Part shown: piece by piece, positions 18,211-26,069 of the stretch
How positions within the stretch are numbered: the first letter of the stretch is position 1
How the letters are laid out: each line of letters opens with the position of its first letter
NCBI RefSeq assembly: GCF_002155265.1
Contig: NZ_CP021251.1
Span: 1,178,001 to 1,242,000, forward strand
Length of the DNA: 64,000 bases
DNA from: Corynebacterium pseudotuberculosis
Lineage (GTDB): Bacteria > Actinomycetota > Actinomycetes > Mycobacteriales > Mycobacteriaceae
Reading direction: 5' to 3'
Notes under the pieces: model-generated
Told to the model about the DNA's origin: nothing
The model's database searches: none
What the model saw: only the letters and a program-made list of their open reading frames with translations
Made by a program: the position numbers and the translations under genes

Positions 18211-18216
18211 TAGCAT
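18211..18216 (+). promoter_or_regulatory. -10 element, predicted leaderless glmS
   Basis: TAGCAT ends 7 nt before the ATG at 18224, which predicts transcription starting at or next to the start codon. GAGG within the spacer would otherwise be a poorly spaced ribosome site. Confidence 0.5.
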
Positions 18217-18223
18217 GAGGCGC

Positions 18224-20098
18224 ATGTGTGGAATCGTAGGATTTGTTGGCACCCCCAGTGCATCTGGGCGTGAATATTATGCTCTTGACGTGGTGCTCGA
18301 AGGGATGCGGCGGCTCGAATATCGTGGGTACGATTCTGCGGGAGTAGCTGTCCTTGCAAACGGAGAGATCAATTTCCGCAAGAAAGCAGGCAAAGTTGCC
18401 TCTCTTGAACAGGAGCTGAAAAAGAGCCCAATGCCCGATTCCGTTCTTGGCATCGGACATACCCGTTGGGCAACCCACGGCGGTCCCACAGACACAAACG
18501 CCCACCCTCATGTGGTGGATAATGGCCGGTTGGCAGTGGTCCACAACGGCATCATCGAGAATTTTGCTGAGCTGAAAAGCGAGCTTGTGGCGCAGGGTCA
18601 TAACTTTGTATCGGATACAGACACCGAGGTGGCCGCAGTTTTGCTGGGGAGCATCCTAGCTGGAGAAGCGCAGGGCGATCTCTCTCGGGCGATGCAGTTG
18701 ACCTGCACTCGTTTGGAAGGTGCGTTCACACTTTTAGCTATTCATGCCGATAACCCTGATCGTATTGTTGCTGCTCGCCGCAACTCTCCGCTGGTCATTG
18801 GGCTGGGAGAAGGTGAGAACTTCTTGGGCTCGGATGTTTCCGGTTTTATCGACTACACCAAGAACGCCGTGGAGATGGACAACGATCAGATCGTAACCAT
18901 CACGCCGAACTCTTATGCGATTACTGACTTCAACGGCACCCCGGCAGAGGGCAAGCCGTTTACAGTGGAATGGGACGCCGCGGCAGCGGAAAAAGGTGGC
19001 TACCAGTTCTTCATGGAGAAAGAGATCCACGAGCAGCCGGCTGCTATCCGCGATACCCTCATGGGGCGTTTCGACGAAAACGGCAAGCTTACCCTCGATG
19101 AAGTACGCATCGAGGAATCCCTTTTGCGCAGCGTAGATAAGATTATTGTTATCGCCTGTGGCACCGCTGCATACGCGGGACACGTGGCTCGGTATGCAAT
19201 CGAGCATTGGTGCCGTATCCCTACTGAAGTGGAATTGGCCCATGAGTTCCGTTACCGGGACCCGATTGTCAACGAAAAGACTCTGGTTGTGGCTCTATCA
19301 CAGTCTGGCGAGACAATGGATACCCTCATGGCCGTGCGCCATGCGCGGGAACAAGGTGCCAAAGTCATCGCTATCTGCAACACCCACGGCTCGTCCATAC
19401 CTCGGGAATCGGATGCCTCGCTGTACACCCATGCGGGTCCTGAGATCGCAGTAGCTTCCACAAAGGCCTTCCTGGCGCAGATCACTGCCACCTACCTCCT
19501 AGGGCTTTACCTAGCGCAGCTGCGGGGCAACATGTTCGCGGATGAAGTGAACGCAGTAGTGGCTGAGTTACGTGCAATCCCAGAGAAGGTCGAGGAGGTG
19601 CTGAAGAACGAGGATGATGTCAAGGCTCTGGCTCAGGATCTTAAAGACGTGAAGTCAGTGCTTTTCCTTGGGCGCCACGTGGGCTTCCCCGTAGCCTTGG
19701 AAGGAGCCCTCAAACTAAAAGAACTCGCGTACCTCCACGCAGAGGGATTTGCCGCCGGTGAGCTCAAGCATGGGCCTATAGCCCTCATCGAGGAAGGCCA
19801 GCCTGTTTTTGTCGTGGTGCCCTCTCCAAGAGGACGCGACTCCTTGCACGCGAAGATCGTTTCCAACATTCAAGAGATTCGAGCACGCGGTGCGATCACA
19901 ATTGTTATCGCTGAGGAAGGTGATAATGCTGTGGAGGCCTACGCCAACCACATCATCCGCGTCCCGCAGTCACCGACCTTGATGCAACCGTTGCTGGCCA
20001 CGGTGCCCCTGCAGATCTTTGCTTGCGCAGTTGCCGCAGCAAAGGGATTTGATGTGGATCAACCTCGAAACCTGGCCAAATCAGTGACAGTGGAATAA
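18224..20098 (+). CDS. glmS: Glutamine-fructose-6-phosphate aminotransferase (isomerizing)
   Basis: 624 residues. Makes glucosamine-6-phosphate from fructose-6-phosphate and glutamine, the entry step to UDP-GlcNAc and peptidoglycan. The N-terminal Ntn glutaminase begins MCGIVGFVG; Cys2 must become N-terminal after Met removal, which fixes the start at 18224, not the ATG 9 bp upstream. Two SIS domains follow (CGTAAYAGHVARY and ALSQSGETMDTLMA; then GRHVGFPVALEGALKLKE), ending with the NLAKSVTVE tail. No glmS ribozyme was recognised upstream. Confidence 0.97.
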   Translation: MCGIVGFVGTPSASGREYYALDVVLEGMRRLEYRGYDSAGVAVLANGEINFRKKAGKVASLEQELKKSPMPDSVLGIGHTRWATHGGPTDTNAHPHVVDNGRLAVVHNGIIENFAELKSELVAQGHNFVSDTDTEVAAVLLGSILAGEAQGDLSRAMQLTCTRLEGAFTLLAIHADNPDRIVAARRNSPLVIGLGEGENFLGSDVSGFIDYTKNAVEMDNDQIVTITPNSYAITDFNGTPAEGKPFTVEWDAAAAEKGGYQFFMEKEIHEQPAAIRDTLMGRFDENGKLTLDEVRIEESLLRSVDKIIVIACGTAAYAGHVARYAIEHWCRIPTEVELAHEFRYRDPIVNEKTLVVALSQSGETMDTLMAVRHAREQGAKVIAICNTHGSSIPRESDASLYTHAGPEIAVASTKAFLAQITATYLLGLYLAQLRGNMFADEVNAVVAELRAIPEKVEEVLKNEDDVKALAQDLKDVKSVLFLGRHVGFPVALEGALKLKELAYLHAEGFAAGELKHGPIALIEEGQPVFVVVPSPRGRDSLHAKIVSNIQEIRARGAITIVIAEEGDNAVEAYANHIIRVPQSPTLMQPLLATVPLQIFACAVAAAKGFDVDQPRNLAKSVTVE

Positions 20099-20144
20099 GC
20101 CGGAGGAACCACGAGACTAGCGCGTCGTTAGTCTTTATAGCCGC

Positions 20145-20177
20145 TGCCCAGCTAGGAAAATTTTTTCGAGCTGGGCA
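20145..20177 (+). terminator. Hairpin downstream of glmS
   Basis: TGCCCAGCT (20145-20153) pairs with AGCTGGGCA (20169-20177) around a 15-nt A/T-rich loop. It lies 47 bp after the glmS stop and before the dnaG promoter. The T-run is in the loop instead of after the stem, so termination efficiency is uncertain. Confidence 0.45.
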
Positions 20178-20215
20178 TTGTGCTACTCAGATGGTTGCAA
20201 GCGTGGATAGACCGC

Positions 20216-20221
20216 TAATGT
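20216..20221 (+). promoter_or_regulatory. -10 element, predicted leaderless dnaG
   Basis: TAATGT ends exactly 7 nt before the ATG at 20229, and no Shine-Dalgarno sequence is present. This supports the ATG over the in-frame GTG at 20223. Confidence 0.5.
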
Positions 20222-20228
20222 AGTGGCT

Positions 20229-22145
20229 ATGGCAAAGGGACGAATACCGGACAGCGACATTCAGGCGATTAGGGAGCGCACCCCGATCGAGGAGATCGTA
20301 GGGGAGTACGTACAACTAAAGCCAGCCGGAGCGGATTCTCTAAAAGGCCTTTCCCCGTTCAAAGAGGAAAAGACTCCGTCGTTCCATGTTCGCCCTAACC
20401 ATGGGTACTTCCATTGCTTTTCCACGGGCAAGGGCGGCGATGTATTCAGCTTTCTCATGGAGATGGAGCACCTTACTTTCCCTGAGGCCGTAGAAGCCTG
20501 CGCGGAGAAAATCCACTATCAGATCAACTATCAGGGCGGAACTACAGGTGCGCGCCGGGAGGAGCCGGGAACACGCCGTCGTTTGATCGAAGCGAATAAG
20601 ACAGCTCATGCCTTTTACCGGGAGCAATTAGAAACCCCGGAGGCTGCCACTGCCCGGCAATTTCTGTTAGATCGGGGGTTTTCTCAGCAGCATATTTATG
20701 CTTTTGAATGCGGCTATGCGCCTGAAGGCTGGGATGTTCTTACAAAATATTTGCTGCGCAAGGGTTTTGATTTTAAAGAGCTTGAGGCTGCGGGTTTGTC
20801 CACGATGGGCCGGCGTGGACCAATTGATAGGTTTCATCGTCGTTTGCTGTGGCCGATCAAGAGCGTTTCTGGTGACGTTATTGGTTTTGGGGCGCGAAAG
20901 CTTTTTGACGATGACAAGCTGGGCAAATACATGAACACCCCCGAGACCTTGCTCTACAAAAAGTCCAAAGTTCTCTTTGGTTTGGATAACGCCAAGAAAG
21001 ACATTGCGCAGAATCACCAGGCAGTGGTGGTGGAAGGCTATACCGATGTCATGGCGATGCATGCGGCCGGTATCACTACGGCTGTGGCTGCATGTGGCAC
21101 AGCTTTTGGAGAGGAGCATCTCCAAATTTTGCGTCGCTACATGCTTGATGATTCCTATTTTTCCGGTTCCCTCATCTATACCTTTGACGGTGATGAGGCC
21201 GGCCAAAAGGCTGCTATGAGGGCTTTTGAAGGTGATCAGAAGTTTACTGGCCAGTCGTATGTGGCGGTGGCCCCTGAGGGTATGGACCCGTGTGATTTGC
21301 GCTTGAGCAAAGGGGACGCGGCCGTCCGCGACCTGGTCGCGCAGCGGGTTCCCATGTTCGAGTTCATTATTCGAACACTCATAGCTGGATATTCTCTTGA
21401 CTCCGTGGAAGGGCGACTCCAAGCCTTAAGACGTGCAGTTCCCATCGTCGCAGACATTAAAGATCGGGCGTTGAAGACGGAATACGCGCGTTTATTATCC
21501 GGTTGGGTAGGCTGGCCCGACCCCAATGAGGTAATCCAACAGGTACGCGTTGCAGAGCGCCGTCCGAGGAACGCCCCAAAGGCAAAACGAGCAACCCGAT
21601 TTGATGCGAACAGCAATTCTTCTGAGGGCATAGCTACAGCTCTTATGGTGTTGCCGGATCGTAAAGATCCACGGTTATGGCCACAGCGAGAAGCTTTGAA
21701 ACTTGCGCTTCAGTATCCGCACGTAGCCGGTAGGTATTTTGATGATCTACCAGACGATGCGTTTAGCAATGAGACATATGCGGCGCTCAATGTGGCTATT
21801 GCCCAGGCCGGAGGGTGCGCAAACGCGGATGGTGGGGCAGCGTGGCTTGCCGCGGTGTCCGATTGTGTTCATGATCTCGTGGGGAAATCGCTGGTGTCGG
21901 AGCTGGCCGTTGAACCGGTGCACATAGAAACCGAAGATGAAGTTGAAAACGGCCTGCTTAAACACATAGATAAAACGCTTTCTAGGTTGCAAGAACAGCG
22001 CGTGGGAAATCAGATTGCCCTGCTTAAAGGGAAGCTCCAGCGGATGCGTCCCAGCGACGACGAGGTAGCTTATAACTCCATGTTCGCGGACCTGGTGGCC
22101 TTGGAGCAGTCGCGTCGCGAGTTGCTTAAAAGGGTCTTTCAATAA
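20229..22145 (+). CDS. dnaG: DNA primase DnaG with degenerate zinc-binding site
   Basis: 638-residue primase that makes RNA primers for replication. The N-terminal zinc-binding domain, RNA polymerase core and Toprim domain (VVVEGYTDVMAMH; YTFDGDEAGQKAA) are in order, followed by a C-terminal helicase-interaction region. In the CHC2 motif only Cys63 of the usual four ligands remains: positions 42, 45 and 66 are Ser, Lys and Thr (LSPFKEEKTPSF and HCFSTG, where CPFH and HCFGC are expected). From memory, C. glutamicum DnaG shares this loss, so it is probably a genus trait. The toprim acidic residues are intact. Confidence 0.95.
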   Translation: MAKGRIPDSDIQAIRERTPIEEIVGEYVQLKPAGADSLKGLSPFKEEKTPSFHVRPNHGYFHCFSTGKGGDVFSFLMEMEHLTFPEAVEACAEKIHYQINYQGGTTGARREEPGTRRRLIEANKTAHAFYREQLETPEAATARQFLLDRGFSQQHIYAFECGYAPEGWDVLTKYLLRKGFDFKELEAAGLSTMGRRGPIDRFHRRLLWPIKSVSGDVIGFGARKLFDDDKLGKYMNTPETLLYKKSKVLFGLDNAKKDIAQNHQAVVVEGYTDVMAMHAAGITTAVAACGTAFGEEHLQILRRYMLDDSYFSGSLIYTFDGDEAGQKAAMRAFEGDQKFTGQSYVAVAPEGMDPCDLRLSKGDAAVRDLVAQRVPMFEFIIRTLIAGYSLDSVEGRLQALRRAVPIVADIKDRALKTEYARLLSGWVGWPDPNEVIQQVRVAERRPRNAPKAKRATRFDANSNSSEGIATALMVLPDRKDPRLWPQREALKLALQYPHVAGRYFDDLPDDAFSNETYAALNVAIAQAGGCANADGGAAWLAAVSDCVHDLVGKSLVSELAVEPVHIETEDEVENGLLKHIDKTLSRLQEQRVGNQIALLKGKLQRMRPSDDEVAYNSMFADLVALEQSRRELLKRVFQ

Positions 22146-22150
22146 ATGTA

Positions 22151-22192
22151 AAACCACGACGTAAGCGCTTAATAGCGTCTCTGTCGTGGTTT
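22151..22192. terminator. Bidirectional terminator after dnaG
   Basis: AAACCACGAC (22151-22160, preceded by TAA) pairs with GTCGTGGTTT (22183-22192). It sits between the converging dnaG and lipoprotein genes; short A/T runs flank both sides. Confidence 0.72.
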
Positions 22193-22207
22193 TATTGCTA
22201 GCTGATT

Positions 22208-22789
22208 TTAGGAAGCGAAGGTGACGGGAAGCTTGGCTACGTCACGGAATCCCTCAGTGTGGTCACCGAAGACCTTCAATACGCAGGTGTCTGTTTTGCA
22301 ATCGAGACCTTGTCCAGTAGACGCTGCGCGGAGAGTCACAGTGGCAGTTCCGTCCGCGTTCAGTGGGGTCGTGCCCATCCCACCGGCTTTAATCCAAGCC
22401 TGTGCTGTTGCATCGGAGTGCTGTCCAGTACACAGCGGGGCAGGCGAACCATGGGGTGCGGTTGCGCTGCAAATGGCGGCATAGTAGCCAGACTGTGGGT
22501 TAAGGCCACTGACGTTGAGGGTGATCTCTTGCCCCTCCACAATGTTCTGGTTAGCAGAAGCCACGATGGTAGCTTCTTTGTCGGATCCGGTAGCCTGGGC
22601 GGAAGTAGAGGCTGCAGCGCTTTCCGTTGGGTGATTGTGAGTCTGCGGCTTGGGGGCGGCCGCTGATGTTGCCGTGTCGACTTTCTTCTCTGAATCGTTC
22701 TCATGCGGTGGCGAGCAAGCGACGAGGGCAGTGCCAAGCGCCAAGACACCGGCTGCTGCGGTGAGGGAACGTCGGAAGTTGCGAGTCAT
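22208..22789 (-). CDS. Lipoprotein with neocarzinostatin-like domain
   Basis: 193 residues. Lipoprotein signal peptide with lipobox LVAC (Cys25), a Ser/Thr/Pro-rich linker to about residue 70, then an immunoglobulin-like beta domain: VEGQEITLNVSGLNP, YYAAICSA, PLCTG, LNADGTATVTLRAAS, LDCKTDTCVLKVFGDH. The strand order and two cysteine pairs match neocarzinostatin and related actinobacterial apoproteins (memory comparison). No enediyne biosynthesis genes are near, so a chromophore-binding role is not implied. RBS AAAGG precedes the ATG. Function unknown. Confidence 0.72.
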   Translation of the reverse strand: MTRNFRRSLTAAAGVLALGTALVACSPPHENDSEKKVDTATSAAAPKPQTHNHPTESAAASTSAQATGSDKEATIVASANQNIVEGQEITLNVSGLNPQSGYYAAICSATAPHGSPAPLCTGQHSDATAQAWIKAGGMGTTPLNADGTATVTLRAASTGQGLDCKTDTCVLKVFGDHTEGFRDVAKLPVTFAS

Positions 22790-22879
22790 AGGGCTTTAAC
22801 CTTTCGGTTTCGATTATGAACGGGCTTCAAGTACCGCAGTCTATATCAAGGATAGGCTAAACTTCTATGAATGGGGTGG

Positions 22880-23122
22880 CTAGTCGTGATCAGGCTCTAA
22901 GACGGTTGATCCGTCTGCTTGCTTTAAGTTTTTTACTTCTTTCATCCGGGGTTGCGGATCCAGCTTATTGGCGATGGCCTTGCGGGTTACCTGCATTGCT
23001 TTTTGCGTCACGGGTGAGGAAACTGCCGCTTGGTATCCTTTTTTGATTTGTTCATAACGCCTACGACCGGCTTTTGTGCCAAAGACGTATCCGGCAGCAG
23101 CGCCAACCACAAATTGGATCAT
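22880..23122 (-). CDS. YtxH-like small membrane protein
   Basis: 80 residues beginning MIQFVVGAAAGYVFGTKAGRR: a short Gly/Ala membrane helix followed by a basic, helical tail (YEQIKKGYQAAVSSP). The GTKAGRRRYE junction is typical of actinobacterial YtxH-family proteins, stress-associated in Firmicutes but of unknown role here. A GAAGAAA site precedes the ATG. Monocistronic; the nearest upstream element is the tRNA-Asn terminator on the same strand. Confidence 0.72.
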   Translation of the reverse strand: MIQFVVGAAAGYVFGTKAGRRRYEQIKKGYQAAVSSPVTQKAMQVTRKAIANKLDPQPRMKEVKNLKQADGSTVLEPDHD

Positions 23123-23298
23123 TGATTTTCTTCCTACTCACTTTGTTTTAGTACGAATACTGATCGCCTGTAATGCTTGGAATCCAGCCTACCTAAGAAC
23201 TCTAAAAGCCAACTATCTCCGTGAGGGAATAAGAGGAGAGAAAATCAGGGAAAGATGATGGGTAAAGAAGCGTATGGTCTGGGATATGGATACTAAAA

Positions 23299-23337
23299 AG
23301 CCGGACGCGGTAACTTAATGTTTACCACGTCCGGCTT
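23299..23337 (-). terminator. Rho-independent terminator of tRNA-Asn
   Basis: AAGCCGGACG (23299-23308) pairs with CGTCCGGCTT (23328-23337), with inner GGTAA/TTACC pairing. On the minus strand it is followed by TTTTA, 6 nt beyond the tRNA 3' end. Confidence 0.8.
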
Positions 23338-23343
23338 ATTTTG

Positions 23344-23416
23344 CTCCTCCAACTGGACTCGAACCAGTAACCCTTCGATTAACAGTCGAATGCTCTGCCA
23401 ATTGAGCTATGGAGGA
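23344..23416 (-). tRNA. tRNA-Asn (GUU)
   Basis: 73 nt. Acceptor TCCTCCA/TGGAGGA, D-arm AGCTCAATTGGCAGAGC, anticodon stem-loop TTCGACTGTTAATCGAA with GTT, T-arm TGGTTCGAGTCCA, discriminator G. CCA is not encoded. Confidence 0.97.
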
Positions 23417-23453
23417 TTATTTGTTCTCAAGGTTTCCCTTGCGACATGAGAAG

Positions 23454-23459
23454 ACTATA
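23454..23459 (-). promoter_or_regulatory. -10 element of tRNA-Asn
   Basis: On the minus strand TATAGT lies 37 nt before the tRNA 5' end. No convincing -35. Confidence 0.4.
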
Positions 23460-23607
23460 TAAGGGTTTGGGGAATGGTACAAATCGCCAGGTAGATGCCG
23501 GTTTGGAAGTGCTGTAGGGATTGCAAAGAGACATCAGGGCAAAGTCGGGGTTTTGTTGAGGCAGATTGGAACAGGGGGCGATTCGACTTTTCTATACCTC
23601 ATCCGCT

Positions 23608-23613
23608 TATAAT
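23608..23613 (+). promoter_or_regulatory. -10 element of the CAU tRNA
   Basis: Perfect TATAAT 29 nt before the tRNA 5' end, with a CGACTT -35-like hexamer 18 nt upstream. Confidence 0.6.
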
Positions 23614-23642
23614 GATCGCGGCCAAGAAACATGTGGCCGGTT

Positions 23643-23716
23643 GGGGCTATAGCTCAGTCGGTTAGAGCTACGGACTCATAATCCGTTGGTCCGGGGTTCG
23701 AGCCCCCGTGGCCCCA
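23643..23716 (+). tRNA. tRNA with CAU anticodon, probably tRNA-Ile2
   Basis: 74 nt, acceptor GGGGCTA/TGGCCCC, anticodon loop CTCATAA, T-arm GGGGTTCGAGCCCC, discriminator A, CCA not encoded. A CAU anticodon may be elongator Met, initiator, or Ile2 (lysidine-modified to read AUA). The acceptor has a closed first pair, so not initiator. The variable region TTGGTC resembles bacterial tRNA-Ile2, which is the tentative call. Confidence 0.8.
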
Positions 23717-23721
23717 CAGCC

Positions 23722-23756
23722 ATCCCCGCTCACCATTACGGTGAGCGGGGATTTGC
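23722..23756 (+). terminator. Rho-independent terminator after the CAU tRNA
   Basis: ATCCCCGCTCACC (23722-23734), 5-nt loop, GGTGAGCGGGGAT (23740-23752), then TT. A 13-bp perfect stem directly behind the tRNA. Confidence 0.82.
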
Positions 23757-23933
23757 TTATCTGCCTGTAATGCTCGGAACGCAAAAGACCGCGATATGTC
23801 GCAGAAGCTCAAAATGCACTTACATTGGCATGAATTTGGCCCGCGGCGGAGACACACCTCGGCCGCAGCGGTGAGACTAGGGGCGCCACGCCGTACTCTG
23901 ATGCGTTGGAAAGACAGACCATGGACTTGTTTT

Positions 23934-24695
23934 ATGATTGTCCAAGTGAATACGGTTGATCCCCACATTCTGACGATGTACGCCACCTTTGATCTGATCG
24001 GCGTCGTACTCAACGGGATTATTGGCGGCACGATTGCCCGCCAGCGCGACTATGACGCTGTTGGCTTTGTTTTTCTAGCATTATTTTCTGCCCTCGGCGG
24101 TGGCATGCTTCGCGACGTCCTCATGCAGAGGGGAACAGCCGCAGCTATTGCGGACTCGCGTTATTTGCTATTGGCTATTGCAGGGGCGCTGTTGGCTTTG
24201 GTCATTAATTTCAAAGGGCGAGCCTGGGAAATTTTCAAGGTCAATGGTGATGCAATCGTTCTAGGAGTGTGGTCGGTTACTGGGGCGGTAAAGGCCCTTA
24301 ACTTTGGTATGCCGCTTACTAGTGCGGTTTTTATGGGGGTTCTAACAGCCGTAGGCGGCGGAATGATTAGGGATATTTGTACGGGGCAAGTGCCTGGCAT
24401 TTTCGGCGGTGGTCCGTTGTATGCGGTGCCGGCTTTGGTGGCGTCGATAAGCATGGTTACCTTTAGCAATTTTGGATTTTATGCTTTGGGGATGATGGTT
24501 TCTCCGGTACTGGGTGCGGGCCTAGCAATCGTGGCGTATTGGCGCGGATGGGTTTTGTTCCGAAATTCCGAGTGGGCGCCGGTTAACATGACTGCTGCCC
24601 AGGTGGCTGCTCTGGTTCGGCGCAGTGAGCGCCGTGGCTTTATCCGCGGCCGGAGCTCAAAGCGCAAAATCGAGGGCGACTTCGACTTAGGATAG
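23934..24695 (+). CDS. TRIC/YicG (UPF0126) family membrane protein
   Basis: 253 residues, six to seven hydrophobic helices arranged as two repeats. Each repeat carries a glycine hinge followed by an Arg-Asp pair: SALGGGMLRDVLM near residue 55 and TAVGGGMIRDICTG near 140. This is the prokaryotic TRIC cation-channel/YicG architecture; potassium or glycine transport has been proposed for relatives. The C-terminal ~40 residues are basic and cytoplasmic. ATG 23934 is chosen because the longer frame adds 46 basic, non-conserved residues; it has only a weak ribosome site. Co-directional with the next gene, 5 bp apart. Confidence 0.84.
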   Translation: MIVQVNTVDPHILTMYATFDLIGVVLNGIIGGTIARQRDYDAVGFVFLALFSALGGGMLRDVLMQRGTAAAIADSRYLLLAIAGALLALVINFKGRAWEIFKVNGDAIVLGVWSVTGAVKALNFGMPLTSAVFMGVLTAVGGGMIRDICTGQVPGIFGGGPLYAVPALVASISMVTFSNFGFYALGMMVSPVLGAGLAIVAYWRGWVLFRNSEWAPVNMTAAQVAALVRRSERRGFIRGRSSKRKIEGDFDLG

Positions 24696-24700
24696 GACGT

Positions 24701-25510
24701 ATGGAACTAGAACAGCTGGTAGCCACATGGCCGGTGGATAACGTCGCAAGCGCAGTGATTTCAGGGGATCGTCTGATTAGTACAGGGGACTGTAATCGCG
24801 TTTTTGAACTAGCTAGTGTGACAAAGTTGCTGGCTGCCTATGGGTTCCTTATAGCAGTTGAAGAGGGTGTTTTTGAACTAGATCAGGAGCTAGGACCCGC
24901 TGGCTCGACGGTGCGCCATTTGCTGGCGCATGCGTCTGGCGTGGGATTTAAATCCAGTGATCCTGTGAAGCCAGTGGGGAGTCGACGCATCTATTCTTCT
25001 TTTGGTTTTGAGCTCTTGGCTGCTGCTGTGGAAGAAGAATCTGGCATGGCTTTTGCTGATTACCTCGACGAAGCAGTTTTTCAGCCCCTGGATATGCGCT
25101 CAACGCAATTGTGGGGTTCTGCCGGGCATGAGGGGCGATCCTCTGTGGCGGACTTAGTCTCTTTTGCCCGCGAGCTTCTTAATCCTCGGCTGCTGGCTCC
25201 TGCGACCCTCTCTGAGGCCTGCAGTGTTCAATTCCCGGAGCTTAATGGCATCGTTCCGGGGTACGGAATGTATAAGCCATGCCCGTGGGGCTTGGGATTT
25301 GAGATTAAAGGGGAGAAGGATCCTCACTGGACGGGAACTCAGATGCCAGCGAATACGGTGGGGCATTTTGGGCAGTCGGGGACATACCTGTGGATGGTTC
25401 CGGAATCTGGTGTGGCTATGGTCGCATTAACCGACCGCCCCTTTGGTGCATGGGCTAAAGAACCCTGGGCAAAGACCAATGATACCGTGTGGCACATGGT
25501 TCAACCTTAA
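24701..25510 (+). CDS. Serine beta-lactamase-like hydrolase (class C/EstB type)
   Basis: 269 residues. Ser39-x-x-Lys42 (ASVTKLLAA), a YSS at the position of the YxN motif (RIYSSFGFELLAA) and HFGQSGTYLW in place of the KTG/HxG motif mark the penicillin-binding/beta-lactamase fold. No signal peptide, so a cytoplasmic esterase or peptidase is more likely than a true beta-lactamase. AGGATAGG lies before the ATG, and the gene follows the TRIC-like gene by 5 bp. Substrate unknown. Confidence 0.82.
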   Translation: MELEQLVATWPVDNVASAVISGDRLISTGDCNRVFELASVTKLLAAYGFLIAVEEGVFELDQELGPAGSTVRHLLAHASGVGFKSSDPVKPVGSRRIYSSFGFELLAAAVEEESGMAFADYLDEAVFQPLDMRSTQLWGSAGHEGRSSVADLVSFARELLNPRLLAPATLSEACSVQFPELNGIVPGYGMYKPCPWGLGFEIKGEKDPHWTGTQMPANTVGHFGQSGTYLWMVPESGVAMVALTDRPFGAWAKEPWAKTNDTVWHMVQP

Positions 25511-25689
25511 CTTTATATTGAATAAATGGGGCTGTGTGTTGGGGGATAAACCAGTTATTGAGAGTTGAGCGTGGGGCGTGTGATGCATGAAAATCGCGTT
25601 ATCGAGCGGCATCACACGGGATCGTTGGGGAAGACGAAACCCGTCTTACGTTGATATGCGTATCAGCGTTGAGTTGTGAAACGGTGCTC

Positions 25690-26052
25690 ATGCAAGAACA
25701 GGTTTTTGCGGTTCTCCGCGTGGAAGGAATGCCAAAAAAATGGCGACTGACCGTGGAATCTGCGATGGTAGAAAATATTGCGACGGAACCGATTGACGCG
25801 TTACCCGGCGTGGACGAGCTCAACGCAGCTTGGTGCACGACCTGGCGACGCAACGCGTTTTATCCGCGCGCAGTCGACTGCAGGGAGGTGCTCAACGGAA
25901 CGGCTGAAGAGTTTGAGAAACTCCGTGACACCGTCGTGCAATTATCTGTCGACGAAGGCTTCTACGCCGATGTTGAGATCTTTTATGCCAATGGGGCGCA
26001 AAGCTTTACCACGCACCCCCGGACACCGGTGCGCTCCGGGGAATACGTCTGA
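25690..26052 (+). CDS. Hypothetical protein
   Basis: 120 residues, soluble, starting MQEQVFAVLRVEGMPKKWRL. It ends with aromatic- and acidic-rich sequence (ADVEIFYANGAQSF). I do not recognise the family. Start codon is uncertain: GTG 25684 and ATG 25690 are equivalent, and no strong ribosome site is seen. Convergent with the NagD-like gene 17 bp away; the stop region contains the direct repeat CTGAATCAG twice. Confidence 0.55.
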   Translation: MQEQVFAVLRVEGMPKKWRLTVESAMVENIATEPIDALPGVDELNAAWCTTWRRNAFYPRAVDCREVLNGTAEEFEKLRDTVVQLSVDEGFYADVEIFYANGAQSFTTHPRTPVRSGEYV

Positions 26053-26069
26053 ATCAGTGCTCTGCTGAA

